Below are positions 1 through 12,269 of a DNA stretch of 64,000 nt, in pieces. Numbering within the stretch: the stretch's first letter is position 1; each line of letters starts with the position of its first letter. The notes beneath the pieces were generated by a model, which saw only the letters and a list, made by a program, of their open reading frames with translations, was not told where the DNA came from and did not search any database. A program made the position numbers and the translations under genes. This DNA comes from Solen grandis (taxonomy: Eukaryota; Mollusca; Bivalvia; Adapedonta; Solenidae): the NCBI GenBank assembly GCA_021229015.1, contig CM037787.1, positions 33,242,871 to 33,306,870 on the forward strand. The letters run 5' to 3'.

Positions 1-585
1 TACGGATTTTTGTCTTGTGCCGTTGTACATGTATTAACTTCAATGCTTATTTTGGAAACAGTCAACATTCGACAAAAAAACAACAAACAAAAAAACAACA
101 ACAACAAATCAAGATATAGCCCATCAATTGCAATTTGATTTTTTTTTTTTTTTTTTTTTTTTTAAGTCGTTGCGCAAGTATTTAAGCTTGGTGACCCCTG
201 CGCGTGACCTTTTCCATATTTTTATGATGCATGATTATGAAATATCTTATTTTCCATGTAACTTTCTTATATGAAGTCCAATTTTAATAAACTTGGTACC
301 GTTAGAAAGCTCATAAAACATGCTACATTTTATATGCATAATGTATAAAACTTATCTTCAGTCGTTTCTGAGATATTGACTGTTAAACCTCAAGAAAACA
401 GCATATTATCAGCAAAATTAGCTTCATTTCATTTAGTTTTTTTGCTTATAACTTTGTATTGCGTAAACCAATTTTAATAAACTAAATATCTTTGGAAACG
501 TCAATTATTCAGCTATAATTCTTATTCATACATATATTTACAAAAATCGATCTTTATTGAGATATGGCTACATATTGCAGTAGGG
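1..585. repeat. AT-rich flank with poly(T) and a diverged dispersed module; no gene
   Basis: No open frame of note. A 25-base poly(T) tract lies at 139-163. The stretch from about 240 to 560 contains phrases such as TGGTACCGTTAGAAAGCTC and a 'gagatatt' block that recur in degenerate form near 28.3-28.9 and 37.8 kb, so this is dispersed repeat rather than unique sequence. Confidence 0.5.
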
Positions 586-1689
586 GTGAAATCAAAATTT
601 CCTCACGTGCCTAATAACCCATAAAAATTTCTCGTCCCAGGCTTTGCAACATATTAAAAAAGCGTTTTTGGGTTTGGAAAAAGAAAAGAATAAAAATAAT
701 TAAAAAAATGACGTACGGACGTATTGACGTTTATTTTCACAAATTTTTAAGACACCCCGGGGAATACTACTACAAAATTTCAACTTTTACTCAAATAGGA
801 CAGTTTTTATAATCATTTTAAAAATTGACGTCCTTTGGGTTTCCCAAATCTTTAAATCCCCCCTGGGAACGTTTGGATTTTTCAAATTTTTGGAAAAAAC
901 GGACCCCGGGGTTTATAAAAATTTAAAAAAACGAAAATATAAAATTCTGTAAAAATTTGTAAAAATCGGCCCATAGTTTTAAAGGGCTCGGGGACGTGAA
1001 ACAACTTTGTAGTCAATTTCAATGTGACGTCAAAAGACGTCATAGGCTTCTGAAAACCCCCTTTAAAAACGAAATTCCCCGGTTCTGGGTTTCATTTTTC
1101 CAAAAATTTTTCATTGCCCTTCAAAAAATTTCAACTATAGAAATCCCCTTTTAAAAATTAAAAATTACAAAAACATTTTAATGCTCACGTGAGCATAGGG
1201 ACTTTTTATTTTCACAAAATTTTTAAAAACCTTTAAAGGGGAACCTATATACTGACTAAATTAAACTTTTTTCCCCTACATGGGGACAGTTTTTTATAAG
1301 ATTTAAAAAATTTTGGGCCTTGGTTGGGAATTTGGATTGCTTTTAGCCCCGGGGGTTTTTTTCGAATTTAAAAAAACGGACATCGGGATGCAAAAACTAA
1401 AACCCAACATACCCCTTTTCTGTGAAATTTTAAAGGAAAAATCGGCCCAAAAAATTAATGGTGTGGGCCCGCGAAAAAACTTTTTAAATTTGAGGGTCAA
1501 ATTGACTTTATGTGGTCCTTGGAATATGAAATTCATTGCATTCGAAAGTCTTGGTTTGAAATTTTAAAACCCAAAAAAATTTTCTTTGGGTTCGGGGCCC
1601 CTTGGAAAACATACCGAAATTAAAAAAAATAAAAAAGAGGAAAAAAAAAGAAAAAGGGAATAAGAAAAAAATAGTTTTTATTCGTTGAT
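586..1689 (-). repeat. Noisy copy of CRE-palindrome array, family 2, minus orientation
   Basis: The sequence follows the same order of blocks as 44278-45300: a TTTCCTCACGTG block, an AAGAAAAGAATAA tract, CRE motifs, a TTATTTTCACAAA block, then a GGACATCGGGATGCA block. The copy is degraded by runs of identical bases (cccc, gggg, aaaa, tttt). The two overlapping opposite-strand open frames around 1303-1567 arise from this repeat and are not genes. Confidence 0.6.
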
Positions 1690-4600
1690 ACGAAGGTAGG
1701 CTTTCTGCAACTTTTTTGAAATGTAAAGTTTTAATACCGTTAGAAAGAATATATATTATTTTTCCCTACTTTTATTTTTTTTCGTATGGACTTTCATGCA
1801 TGAACTTTGGGGAAGAAAAGCCATATGGGGAAAATTTAAATTAAACTTTATTTTGATATCGTTTCTTAAAAATTTGGAAATTTTAATTTTTGTGTTGTTG
1901 TTGTTTAATGGGGTTTACCGTAAGCGATTGTATTTCAATAATTTAGGGGACGTCCAGCAAATTTAAACGGGTTTGGGGAAGCCCCGGAGTAACAGAGAAA
2001 AGCGGATAAAACCACCGCCTACCGCAAGCCAGCTGGAAGGCCCCTCACATGAAAAATCCGAAGCCCCTAGGAATTCAAAACCCCCCACGGTGGGGGGGCC
2101 TGAGAGTTTCCAGTTTAGCATTCTAGGTCCCAAAAAAAAATTTGCCCTGAAAACCCCTACAATTAATGAATTTGGGTCTGGGTTTTATGGGGTTTTCAAA
2201 ATATAAGAAATTTAACTTAAAATTTTTAACTGATATCAAAATTCTTTTTTTTTAAATTTTTCGTGTACAGTCGGGGGAAAAAACCGTAAATGCTACTTTT
2301 AAAATTGTTTCGTCGACGGTTTTCCCTTCGTTGAGTTAAATTTAAATAATGCTTGTACATCCCGATGGAGCCGACTGTATTCTTTTATTTTGTTTTTTAA
2401 AGAAAAGAATTTAAAATTTAAAGATGCAAAATTGGGGTAGCGAGGAGGTTTTTAAAACGGGCTTAAATTCCCCTCGTTAGTGTTTAAAAAAAAAATCTTT
2501 TTTTTCCCCAATAGAAAAAATTCCCTTTTTTTTTCCATAAATTTTTGTCCCCTTTTAATTCATTTTAATGGGCCTTTAAACTTGTCATTTAAACCTATTT
2601 CCGCTAAATAAAATTTGGATAAATTTTTAAAACCTCCCTTCAAACCCCTTCACTCCCATGTGCGTAAAGATGGGGCGAGGAGCGGGCTTATGTTTTCAAA
2701 AAAATTTGGGAAAAAGCCCACAATTCCCTTTCCCCCTTTTTTTCCGGATTTTTCCACAGAAAAAAGTGCCCCTATTTTAATGCGGGTTTAAAGGTGAAAA
2801 ATTTTAAACTGAAAGACATGTAAAAAAGGGAAATTGAATTCTATAGAACATTTAAAATTTGTCTTTAAAAAATCCCCCAATTTGGGTTTTGGGCCTTTTT
2901 TGCCAACAATCTTAATAGTTTAGCTTTTAAGGGAGGGGGGGGGGGGGGTTTTTTGAGAAAATTGGATGAAAGGGCCGGACCGGTGCACAAAATTTCATAC
3001 GATTTTCCATTTGGCCTTAAATAGGAATAAAAAAAAAAAAAAAAAAAAAACAAAAAAAAAAAGTGCGGGGGGATCCAGGGTTTAAAAGGTACAATTTTAT
3101 TTCTCTTAAAATAAAATCATCTAATGAGGGTTTAAGTTTGGTGCCAATTTTCCCTTACAGCACGATGGTAACGTGTTACGGGGGTTTTTGATGTGAACTT
3201 TTTGAAACATCGAAAAAAAAATAAAAAACCCAGAAACCCATAGGAAAAAAACATTTATCACCAGTTTCTGATTAATCCAAAATAAAAAAAAGAACTTGTC
3301 CTTCCGTTTTTTTTAGTTTAAACATTTATTTTTGCCTAAGTAAGGGTTTGATACAACATGAAGTTTTAAAAAAAAATAAGTAAGGGGTTTTTTGCCCAAA
3401 TTTTTTAACAACAATTAGTTCGGTCTTTCGCTTTTAAAAAGGACACTTGTGAAATTTTTCAAGGGTTTAATATAAAAAACCACAGAATGGGCAAATATAT
3501 AACTAATTACAAAACCCAAAGCGATTAAGTAATTACCGTTTAAAATAAATTCAAATTGAAAAAATATTATAAAAAAATTGGGGAATAAAAGAAAGAAAAA
3601 AAAACACTAACAAAAGGGTTTTATTTTAAAAAAATTTAAAAAAAAAAAATTGTCCAAAAACAATATATAGGGGTTTGCAGTATTAAACCCTTTTAAACAG
3701 TATTTTTTATTAAATTTAATCCCCCCTTTTTTGCCGAAAAAGACCCAAAGTCGGTTCCCGGTTCTTTTGCTCTTTTTGGAGCGTAGATTTACACAGCTAG
3801 AGCGACTTTTTAAACCTTTGACAAAAACATGTTACATGCACGTGATGAAATTTAAACCCCGGGGGGAACAGGTTGATAGGGGGGAAAGTCTAAAAAATCT
3901 TACTAATTTGGAATTTTGGGGGCGGCGAAAATTTAAAAATTTATAATTCCAAACACAAAGTGGGGGTTAATGTTATTTTTAACCCTTTTAAAGTCCTTTA
4001 AAAATGGGCCCGCGGCTTTGCCGCCCCACACCGTTTTAAATTTATTAAGGGCTTACTAAAAAAAACACAAAATTTAAAATTTAATTTTAACACGGGCCCT
4101 AACTTAGAGTTTGCCCCGCCTATTACTAGTTATGCTGTTTATTTTAAAAGAGGGGGTACCATATAATGTTTCGTCGGTTTTGGGAAAAGTATTCACGCCG
4201 TCCTTTGTTTCCCAAAATAGGGGATTTAAAATAAATTTCGCGCATTTTTTGACCGTCGGTCATTTCTTTTAAGTTTTCAATCTTTATGTGATGGTGTTTT
4301 TTTTTATTTTTTTTTTTGTTTTAATTAGTTGAGAAATCAGGAAAAAAAATCAAATGATTGACATTAAGGAAAGAAGAAAAAAGAAAAATTTAAACATTTT
4401 AAAAAAATCGGTGTCAGCGGTTTATTTCCGGCTTGGAAAACCCCGGAAATACCCAAAACAAAAGAGGAACACCTGATCTGTAATTTTTTTAAAAAGTTTT
4501 TAAAAATTATTCAATTCTTGTATTTTCCAAAATTTGTAAATATAGGTAAGGTATAGCTCCCTTGGTTAAACGCCAGCTTAATAAGGGTAGGTTTCCCGGC

Positions 4601-6511
4601 TGATGGGCCCCGGGGTCCGGTTTTAAAATGGGTGGGTTTTGGTTTCAGCAACTGTTACGACGTGATACTTGCAGTTTGACAACACTTCTTTGTCCAAGTG
4701 AATTGTCTTTAAAAAGACTTAAAAAAATGTTTGGTGGGGGCGTTTTAAAACCCAAAAAACTAAAATTGTTATTTTAGTATTTAATTTTTGATCTTTTTTT
4801 CTTAGGAAATCCCCCTTTTCAAAAAAATATTTCCGAAACTCCCCTTTTTATGTAAATGTTTATCTATAAAAATGGTTATATAAGCAACTTTTTTAAACGT
4901 TTACAAAAGACGTCAACATGCGCCAGTGTGCACACCCCGTGTGTAGTGATCGGTTGGGAGTTTAAAAACGGGCCCTATATGATATCATTTGGGTTTTTTG
5001 GGTTTAAGTCCCACCCACGTTAAATTTAGCCGTCACGATGTCTAATTAAAGGGGTATAGGGAAATACCCCACTTGGGAGTTCAGCCGTTTGACATATGGC
5101 ATGATACCACACCCGGGCACATCATCCTGATACCCGCCTAACCAGTTTGCAAATACCCCTTTTATTCGAGCGCCAAGCAAGGGGAGTATAAAAGTTCCAT
5201 TTTTTCGACTTTGGGATGTCGGGTCAGGGAAACAACCCCCCGACCCTTTCCTCCCGGGGGCGGCGCCCCTAACCCCTCGGCCACCGGGGAAAAGGGACGC
5301 TTGGTTTTTGGTAGTAATATCAATATGATATAAGTTAAAAGTTTTTTTTCAATTTTTTGGGTAATACATAGCTGTAAACTTTTCATATTTTTCCCAAAAA
5401 AGCTTCAATTTAACGTGGAAAAGCGGGAAAAAAGGGGGTAAATTTCGAAAATTCTTACAAGGGTTTAAATTGTATTTTTTTATGTAACTTCCTTATACTT
5501 TAATCAATTTTTTAAAACTTAAAGGGACCCAAAAAAAAAGCTTAAAAATTTCTACATTCAATTGCTTTAAAATGGGGGGTCCCTTTTTTAATGGGCTTTG
5601 AGATATTTGCCGTAAAAAATTGGGCAACACGGGAGAATCCCGGAAAAATTTTACCCTGTTTAAATTTTTTTTTTTGATGTTTAAATTTCCCTTTTCTTTG
5701 TTTTAATTTCAAAACTTAAGGTACCAAAATAATTGTCTGAAAATTTTTCCCACATTTTCCCCGCTTTATGTTTAGGGGTATTAATAAAATTTTTGAGATT
5801 TCAAACTCTTTTTAACCCCCGAAAAATGAAAAATTCACCAAGCTAATACACGTTTCGTTTTTCCCCCCTTACTCCCTCAATCTTTTGGCCCCAAACTTAA
5901 AAAATTTAGGCATCCCAAAAAGAACCCGGCCCAAAAATTTTCTCCCACAAATAATATTCATCTTATATTTTTGAAAATTTAAAGGTTTTTTTGAGATATA
6001 AAATGTTTAAACACTGGGGGTTACCAAATTTTTAATTTTTTTCCGCCATAAATCAAACCAAATTTAACCCCGATCTCAAAAACTTTAAAAAAAACATCTG
6101 AAAGGTCTTTTTTAAGCACTAAAATTATAACCGGCCCCCCTAGTGTCTGATTTGAAAAATTTTCCGTTTTTTTTAGGGTTTTTAAAGGCCCCAAGAAAAA
6201 AGCGAAAATTGATAATGGGCCCTTTCCCCTTTTGGGGAAATTTCCGGAAAAAAAAAGTGACATGGCTCCCTAGAAACTAATACTGGTTCCCTTTAGAAAA
6301 AAATTTCAAGGGAAATATACAAAAAATAAAGCCTTCAGGGCTTTTAAAAACCCCTTTAAATTTTAAAAACGAAAAATTTTATTTGATTTGACGTCATGTT
6401 TACGGGCATATTTAGGTCATCTTTTTGCATATAAAGGGAAAACCCAGAGATTATATTCAGTTCCCAAAAATTTAGCTTTCCTTTGGGTCTATTGGGAAAC
6501 GATTTTATAGC
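1690..6511 (+). repeat. Composite repeat segment, copy A (low-quality duplicate of 37745-42985)
   Basis: Read left to right, this stretch matches 37745-42985 block by block. It has the terminal hairpin module, a TTGTTGTTGTTG-type repeat at about 1.89-2.2 kb, a forward SINE body at about 4.54-4.76 kb, a reverse SINE with head at about 4.99-5.29 kb, and module M at about 5.4-6.36 kb. It ends at a 100-N gap. Compared with copy B it has many extra or substituted bases that lengthen homopolymer runs, more like consensus error than evolution. It holds no credible gene; the 77-codon frame at 1973-2206 is the same repeat that gives an unrelated-looking frame at 38074-38316. Confidence 0.7.
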
Positions 6512-6611
6512 NNNNNNNNNNNNNNNNNNNNNNNNNNNNNNNNNNNNNNNNNNNNNNNNNNNNNNNNNNNNNNNNNNNNNNNNNNNNNNNNNNNNNNNNN
6601 NNNNNNNNNNN
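6512..6611. other. Assembly gap of 100 N
   Basis: Exactly 100 unknown bases. Copy A of the composite segment stops on the left and a terminal hairpin module starts on the right, so the join is unproven. Confidence 0.99.
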
Positions 6612-6635
6612 AAAATTTATCGGTTTGACTGGTTT

Positions 6636-6700
6636 GCAAGGAAAAGCCCTTTCTTTTGTTTAGAACAAAAGGAGTCTAGTTATTATTATTATTATTATTT
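6636..6700 (+). repeat. Terminal hairpin module with CTAG and TTATTATT tract
   Basis: A perfect 8-bp stem, CTTTTGTT / AACAAAAG with a 3-base loop, occupies 6653-6671. It is followed by CTAG at 6676-6679 and then a TTATTATTATT tract. The same arrangement with other stem sequences recurs at 12.14, 13.91, 20.81, 23.10, 25.21, 27.92, 34.97, 37.74 and 43.41 kb. Confidence 0.65.
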
Positions 6701-6719
6701 CACCTTTTGAGGTTCAAAT

Positions 6720-8800
6720 TAAAACAGGTTGCCAATAAGCCAGCAGCATGAAATTTTAACAGTGATCAGAGTGACTTCGGCCCTTTTGATTGCACTAATT
6801 TTCGTCTTCATATGACGTCATGTGACGTCACAGCTACAGCCGTCATTTATGGTCGGATTTTCTTCAAATTTTTACAGATGGTACATCTTGAAACTAAGGT
6901 GTGCATATCCTGTCAGCTAACCGAAATTCCGAAAGACCAAAGTTCTGTGGCTGAAATAAGATTCGAACATAGGACCGAACATTTCATTTTAGGATTAAAG
7001 AGCTTCAGGATGAGATGAAAGTGAAACTTCCACAGTTTGAGTTCTGTAGAATTTCTAATTATATTTTGCGTCGTGACGTCATATGACGTCATAAGCATAC
7101 TTCTTAATTTTCACTTTAGGGCAATGATTTCGACATGGTGCAGTTGTTCAGAATAATGAAAATTCAGAGTTATGAAAGTAAAGTATGCGCTTTTGAACAA
7201 AAGCAATCTTCAGCACCCTAGGACGTCACATGACGTCACAGCTAAAAATAGTAAAAACATGGTGTTCGCGCTCTACAGCCGTCATTTTATAGTGGGATTT
7301 TCTTCAAATTTTCACAGATGGTACATCTTGAAACTAAGGTGTGATATCCTGTCAGCTAATTGAAATTCCGAAAGACCGAAGTTCTGTGGCTGAAATAAGA
7401 TTCGAACATAGGACCGAACATTTCATTTTAGATTAAAGAGCATTCAGGATGAGATAGAAAGTTGAAACTTACACAGTTTGCAGTTCTGCATAATTTCTAC
7501 ATATATTTTGAGACGTGACGTCATATGACGTCATGTGACGTCAAAAGCCTAATTCTTAATTTTCATTTTAGGGCATGATTTCGACATGATGCCAGTTGTT
7601 CAGAATAATGAAAATTTCAGAGTTATGAAAGTAAAGTATGCCCTTTTGAAGAAAACACATCGTCAGCACCCTATGACGTCATGTGACGTCACAGCTTAAA
7701 ATAGTGAAAAATGGTGTTGGCACTCTACAGCCGTCAATTATGGTTGGATTTTCTTCAAATTTTCACACATGGTACATCTTGAAACTATAAAGTGCATATT
7801 CTGTTAGCTTACCGAAATTACGAAAGACCGAAGTTCTGTGGCTGAAATAAGATTCGAACATAGGTTCGAAAATTTCATTTTAGGATTAAAGAGCTTCAGG
7901 ATGAGTAGAGAAGTTGAAACTTACACAGTTTGCAGTTCTGCGAATTTCTACTAAATATTTTGAGTCGTAACGTCATAAGACGTCATGTGACGTCATAGCA
8001 TACTTCTTAATTTTCATATTAGGGCAATGATTTCGACATGATGCCAGTTGTTCAAAATAATGAAAATTTTAGACTTTGAGAGTAAAATATGCACTTTTGA
8101 ACAAAAGCATCTTCAGCACCCTATGTCGTCATGTGACGTCACAGCTAAAAATACTGAAAAATGGGTTGTTCAGCTCTACAACCGCCATTTATAGTCGGAT
8201 TTCTTCAAATTTCACAGATGGTACATCTTGAAACTATGGTAAGTATATACTGTCAACTAATCGAAATTCCGAAAGACCGAAGATCTGTGGCTGAAATAAG
8301 ATTCGAACATAGTACCGAAAATTTCATTTTAGGATTAAAGAGCTTCACGATGAGATAGAAAGTTGAACTTACACAGTTTGCAGTTCTGCAGAATTTCTAC
8401 ATATATTTTGAGTCGTGACCTCATATGACGTCATGTGACGTCATAAGCATACTTCTTCATTTTCATTTAGGGCAATGATGACATGATGTCAGTTGTTCAG
8501 AATAATAAAAATTTCAGAGTTATGACAGTAAAAGTATGCGCTTTAGAACAAAAGCATCTTCAGCACCCTATGACGTCATGTGACGTCAGAGCTATAAATA
8601 GTGAAAAATGGTTTTCGCGCTCTACAGCCGTCATTAATGGTCGGATTTTCTTCAAATTTCCCTGATGGTACACCTTGAAACTAAAGTGTGCATATCCTGC
8701 CAGCCTACCGAAATTCCGAAAGACCGAAGTTCTGTGGCTGAAATAAGATTCGAACATAGGACCGAAAATTTCATTTTAGGATTAAAGAGCTTCAATGCGG
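6720..8800 (+). repeat. CRE-palindrome tandem array, family 1, plus orientation
   Basis: About 4.7 direct copies of a 439-452 bp unit. The marker TTCTGTGGCTGAAATAAG recurs at about 6943, 7382, 7834, 8283 and 8730. Each unit has one CRE cluster before a GCGCTCTACAGCC block and a second, double or triple cluster after an AGTCGTGACGTCA block. Copies are roughly 90% alike. Short frames across the array repeat the same peptide and are not genes. Confidence 0.85.
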
Positions 8801-9121
8801 TTCTAATGATATGCAGATTTTAATGATCGGACAATTAATTATAAAGTTATTTGTCGAAGGGCAATAATAGACATGAACATCGTTTTGCCGATTTTTTGCC
8901 GTTTCCTTGAAAAATAACTTTCTATATCTCAGAACACGTAAACAGAAAAGTTGAACATGAAAAAGTGAAAATGTTGGAATATAAAGGCTTTTCTTTTATA
9001 AATATTGGTCATCATATAAGGAAGTTAGATCAGAAAATTTTTTTTATACCGTTCTTTCATGCACTTCTGCAGTTAGTCCTAATCACTTGGTTGCTTTTTT
9101 CTAAGAAACTATTAATTCTTA
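8792..9121 (+). repeat. Repeat flank, direct duplicate of 11337-11480
   Basis: Begins TTCAATGCGGTTCTAATG and continues with a TTATTTGTCGAA block and TGCCGATTTTT. The same order recurs at about 11337-11450 after the intervening nested repeats, so the 9.1-11.3 kb block probably inserted into, or duplicated, this sequence. No gene is visible. Confidence 0.5.
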
Positions 9122-11330
9122 GCTCACCTGAGCACATGTGCTCAAGATGAGCTATTAGAAAAGATGACTGTCCGTTGTCCGTCCTATCTGCCGTCCGTCT
9201 GTCCGACCGTCAATCCACCGTCCTGTCCGTCGTCCACAATTAGTTTGTTTGCACTCTAGCATCTTCATTTCTTAAGCAATCATTTTAAAACTTTATGAAA
9301 ATGTTTATTACCATAAAATCTTAGTCAAGTTCGATTATGGCTGATATCGGCCTATTAGGTCAGGAGTTAGCCCCTTTTAATATTGAAACAAGAGGGCCAA
9401 GATGGCCCTAAAGGACGCTCACCTGAAAAAATTGCCTTCATTGACCTGTACAAGTTACTAAATTATAGCATAGTTGTACTGTCAGAATACATAATCTATG
9501 ACATTATTTCAGTTCAATGAACAAAACAGTGCTGGGTTAAAATTTGAAGTCATACTTGACTGAGAGATAGTATGGCTTTAACACACAAATTTAAACATTA
9601 AAAGGGACATAACTCCTAAACTGTGGCCTTTAGTGTGTAAACAAGATTTTTCTAAGATTTGGCCTATTGACCTACTTTTCGGTCCGGCCCGGCCCATTTT
9701 CGAACTGGTTCGAGATATCATCAATACAAACATTCTGACCAAGTTTGAAGAAGATTGGATCAAAATTGTGGCCTCTAGTGTGTAAACAAGATTTTTGTAA
9801 GATTTAACCTACTGACCTACTTTTTGATCCAACCTGACCCATTTTCAAAAGGGTTCAAGATATCATCAAGACAAACATTCTGACCAAGTTTGAAGAAGAT
9901 TGGATCAAAATTGTGGCCTCTAGTGTGTAAACAAGATTTTTCTAAGATTTGACCTACTGATACTTTTTGTTTCCAAACCTGCCCCATTTTCGAAAGGGTT
10001 AAAAGTATTATAAAGGGCCCAAAATTTTCTGACCAAGTTTTGGGAAAGTTTGGATCAAAATTGTGGCCTCTAGTTTTTAAAACAAGTTTTTTCTAAGATT
10101 TAAACCTACTGCCTATTTTTTGGAAACCAACCGCCCCATTATTAAAAGGGGTTTCCCAAGTTTCATCATGACAAAATTCGGGCCCAAAGTTTGAGGAAGT
10201 TTGGGTCAAAATTGTGGCCTTTTGTGTGTAAACAAGATTTTTCTATAAATTTGCCCTACTGACCTACTTTTTGTTTTCCAACCTGCCCCATTTTCGAAAG
10301 GGTTCAAGATATTATCAAGACAAAATTCTGACCTCTAGTGTGTAAACATCAAAATTGTTGACGGACGACGGACGACTGACGACGGACGAGGGAAAATTTC
10401 AAGTATCCCAAAAGCTCCCCCTGAGCTATGCTCAGGTGGCAAAAAAAAACCCTAGTTTTCACATTGTCATTGACACTTTGAAACTTTGCTTTCTTTCTTA
10501 AGCAATCATCTTCAAATTTTTAGGGACAATGTTTATTACCATCATCTCAGGACCAACTTCATTAGGGCTGATTTTAAATTTTTAGGTCGGGATTTATGCC
10601 CCTTTTGATTTTAAAAATATCCCAAATTTTCAGTTTCTTTGCACTTTTGCTCTTCATTTTTAAGCAATCATCTTCAAAGTTATGACAATTTTTATTAGCA
10701 TAACATCTGGGACAATTTTGATTATGGCTGATATGGGCTCAAAAGGTCGGGAGTTATGCTCCTTTAAAAATTAAAAAATGCCAATTTTTTGTTTTTTGGG
10801 GCACTCTAGCATTTTCATTTTTTAAAGAATCATCTTCAAACTCTTTGACAATTTTTTTTGCCTATTTTTTTTGGGCAAGTTCGATTAGGGCTGATATCTG
10901 TCAAATAGGTCGGGAGTTATCCCCCTTTTTGATATAAAATATGTAATATTTCATTTTATTTGCACTCTAGCATCTTCTTTTTGGGAAGAAAACATCTTCA
11001 ATCTTTAGAACAATGTTTAAAGCCATATTCTTTCTCCCAAAGGGTCGATAATGGCTGACATCTGCCAATTAGGTCAAGAGTTATGCCCCTTTTGATGTTT
11101 AATTTTGTGAAAAAAGCCAAATTTTTTCAGCCAAGTTTGACTTAAAATTTTGACAACGGGCTCTCTTTACTTCGTGGAATTATAAAAAATCTGATGGATT
11201 ATGTTTCAGTAAAATTTATGCAATAATTTAGTAGCTTGTACGGGGCAATAAAGGCAGTTTTTCTCAGGTGAGAGTCTTTAGGGCCACCTTGGCCCTTTGT
11301 TGAAAATTCATGAAGAACAATTTTTTTTAT
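9122..11330 (+). mobile_element. Nested pair of dispersed repeats with internal minisatellites
   Basis: The outer element opens with an inverted AGCTCACCTGAGCACA / TGTGCTCAAGATGAGCT end at about 9120-9153, followed by a GTCCGTCC-rich stretch. It carries units of about 155 bp marked by 'gcactctagcatcttcat' and closes near 11262-11320 with TTCTCAGGTGAGAG and a GGGCCACCTTGGCCC palindrome. Inside it, a second element runs from about 9388 (AGAGGGCCAAGATGGCCC) to about 10440 (TGAGCTATGCTCAGG). That element has about five units of roughly 150 bp marked by 'gtgtaaacaagatttttct'. The right half is noisy. This style of repeat is common in bivalve genomes; I do not assign a named family. Confidence 0.6.
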
Positions 11331-11336
11331 CATGAT

Positions 11337-12130
11337 TCAATGCGGTTCTAGTGCTATGCATATCTTAATGAACGGTCTATTAATTATTAAGTTATTTGTC
11401 GAATGGTAGTAGTTGACATGAATATCTTTTTGCCGATTTTTGCCCTTTTTTGGGGGGGGAAAAAAACTTTATAAATCGCCCAAAAAAAGATAGGTTTAAA
11501 CATAAAAATAGTACATGTTTAAATTAGAAGACCTTTATAACGGTCCTGGGTTTTTTAAAAACGGACATCATAGTTGCATGGGAAATAAGAATTTCTGAAA
11601 AAAAAAAACAACTTTTTCCCTTTTACTTCTGCAGTTTATTTCCCCAAAAATTATTCTAAAAATTTTTTTTCTGTTACATTAAAGGTAAAATGTAAAAAAG
11701 TAAATTTTTTTTAATTTTCTGTTTCCCCCCTTTAATTTAACAAGAAACTTCAATGAAGATATGAGATATGAAATTTTTTTGTAGAAAGGAAACTTGTATA
11801 CCTTTTTTTGCATGTTAAGATGATTTGTGATACTTCATTCCCCCTTTCAGAACACGAAGTTTTATTTTTATTGTAGTTATCTTTTAAAAATGGTTCTAGA
11901 GAAAATTTGCATTATGAAATTTTAAATGAAAACAAAGTCAAAATTTTTCCCTTTTGAATGCCCAAAGACTTTAAAATTTGAATTATGTTATATGACATCA
12001 CAGATTTCCCCTTTCTATTTATTTATGTTTGCACTCTACAGCTGTCAATTCGGGGCGGATTTTCTTCAATATTTGAAGATGGTGTATGTCAGGGAAAAAT
12101 AAATTTAGTATGATCAGGTTTGCATAGTTA
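11337..12130. other. Noisy AT-rich stretch, no gene
   Basis: The first 140 bases duplicate 8792-8940. The remainder has inflated homopolymers. A GCACTCTACAGC block at about 12030 shows that it derives from family 1 array sequence. Confidence 0.4.
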
Positions 12131-12180
12131 GCAGAAAGCCCTTTCTTTTGTTCAGAAAAAAAGGAGTCTAGTTATTATTC
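12131..12180 (+). repeat. Terminal hairpin module (imperfect stem)
   Basis: Starts GCAGAAAGCCC, followed by a weakened CTTTTGTT hairpin, then CTAG at 12168-12171 and TTATTATTC. Confidence 0.55.
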
Positions 12181-12269
12181 TTTATTTCTTCCTAACAAAA
12201 AGCTTATTTTTATTGTTGCAATAGTCCTTGGAAGATGAAATTTTTATGGCTTATTAGTCACTGAGGAAA

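Noticed and set aside
2865..3053. Short minus-strand frame with a phenylalanine/proline-rich peptide
   Set aside because: It is produced by poly(A) and poly(G) runs in a low-quality region.
6720..8800. CRISPR-like repetition
   Set aside because: Units are about 445 bp of continuous similar sequence, not short repeats with unique spacers, and the context is animal DNA.
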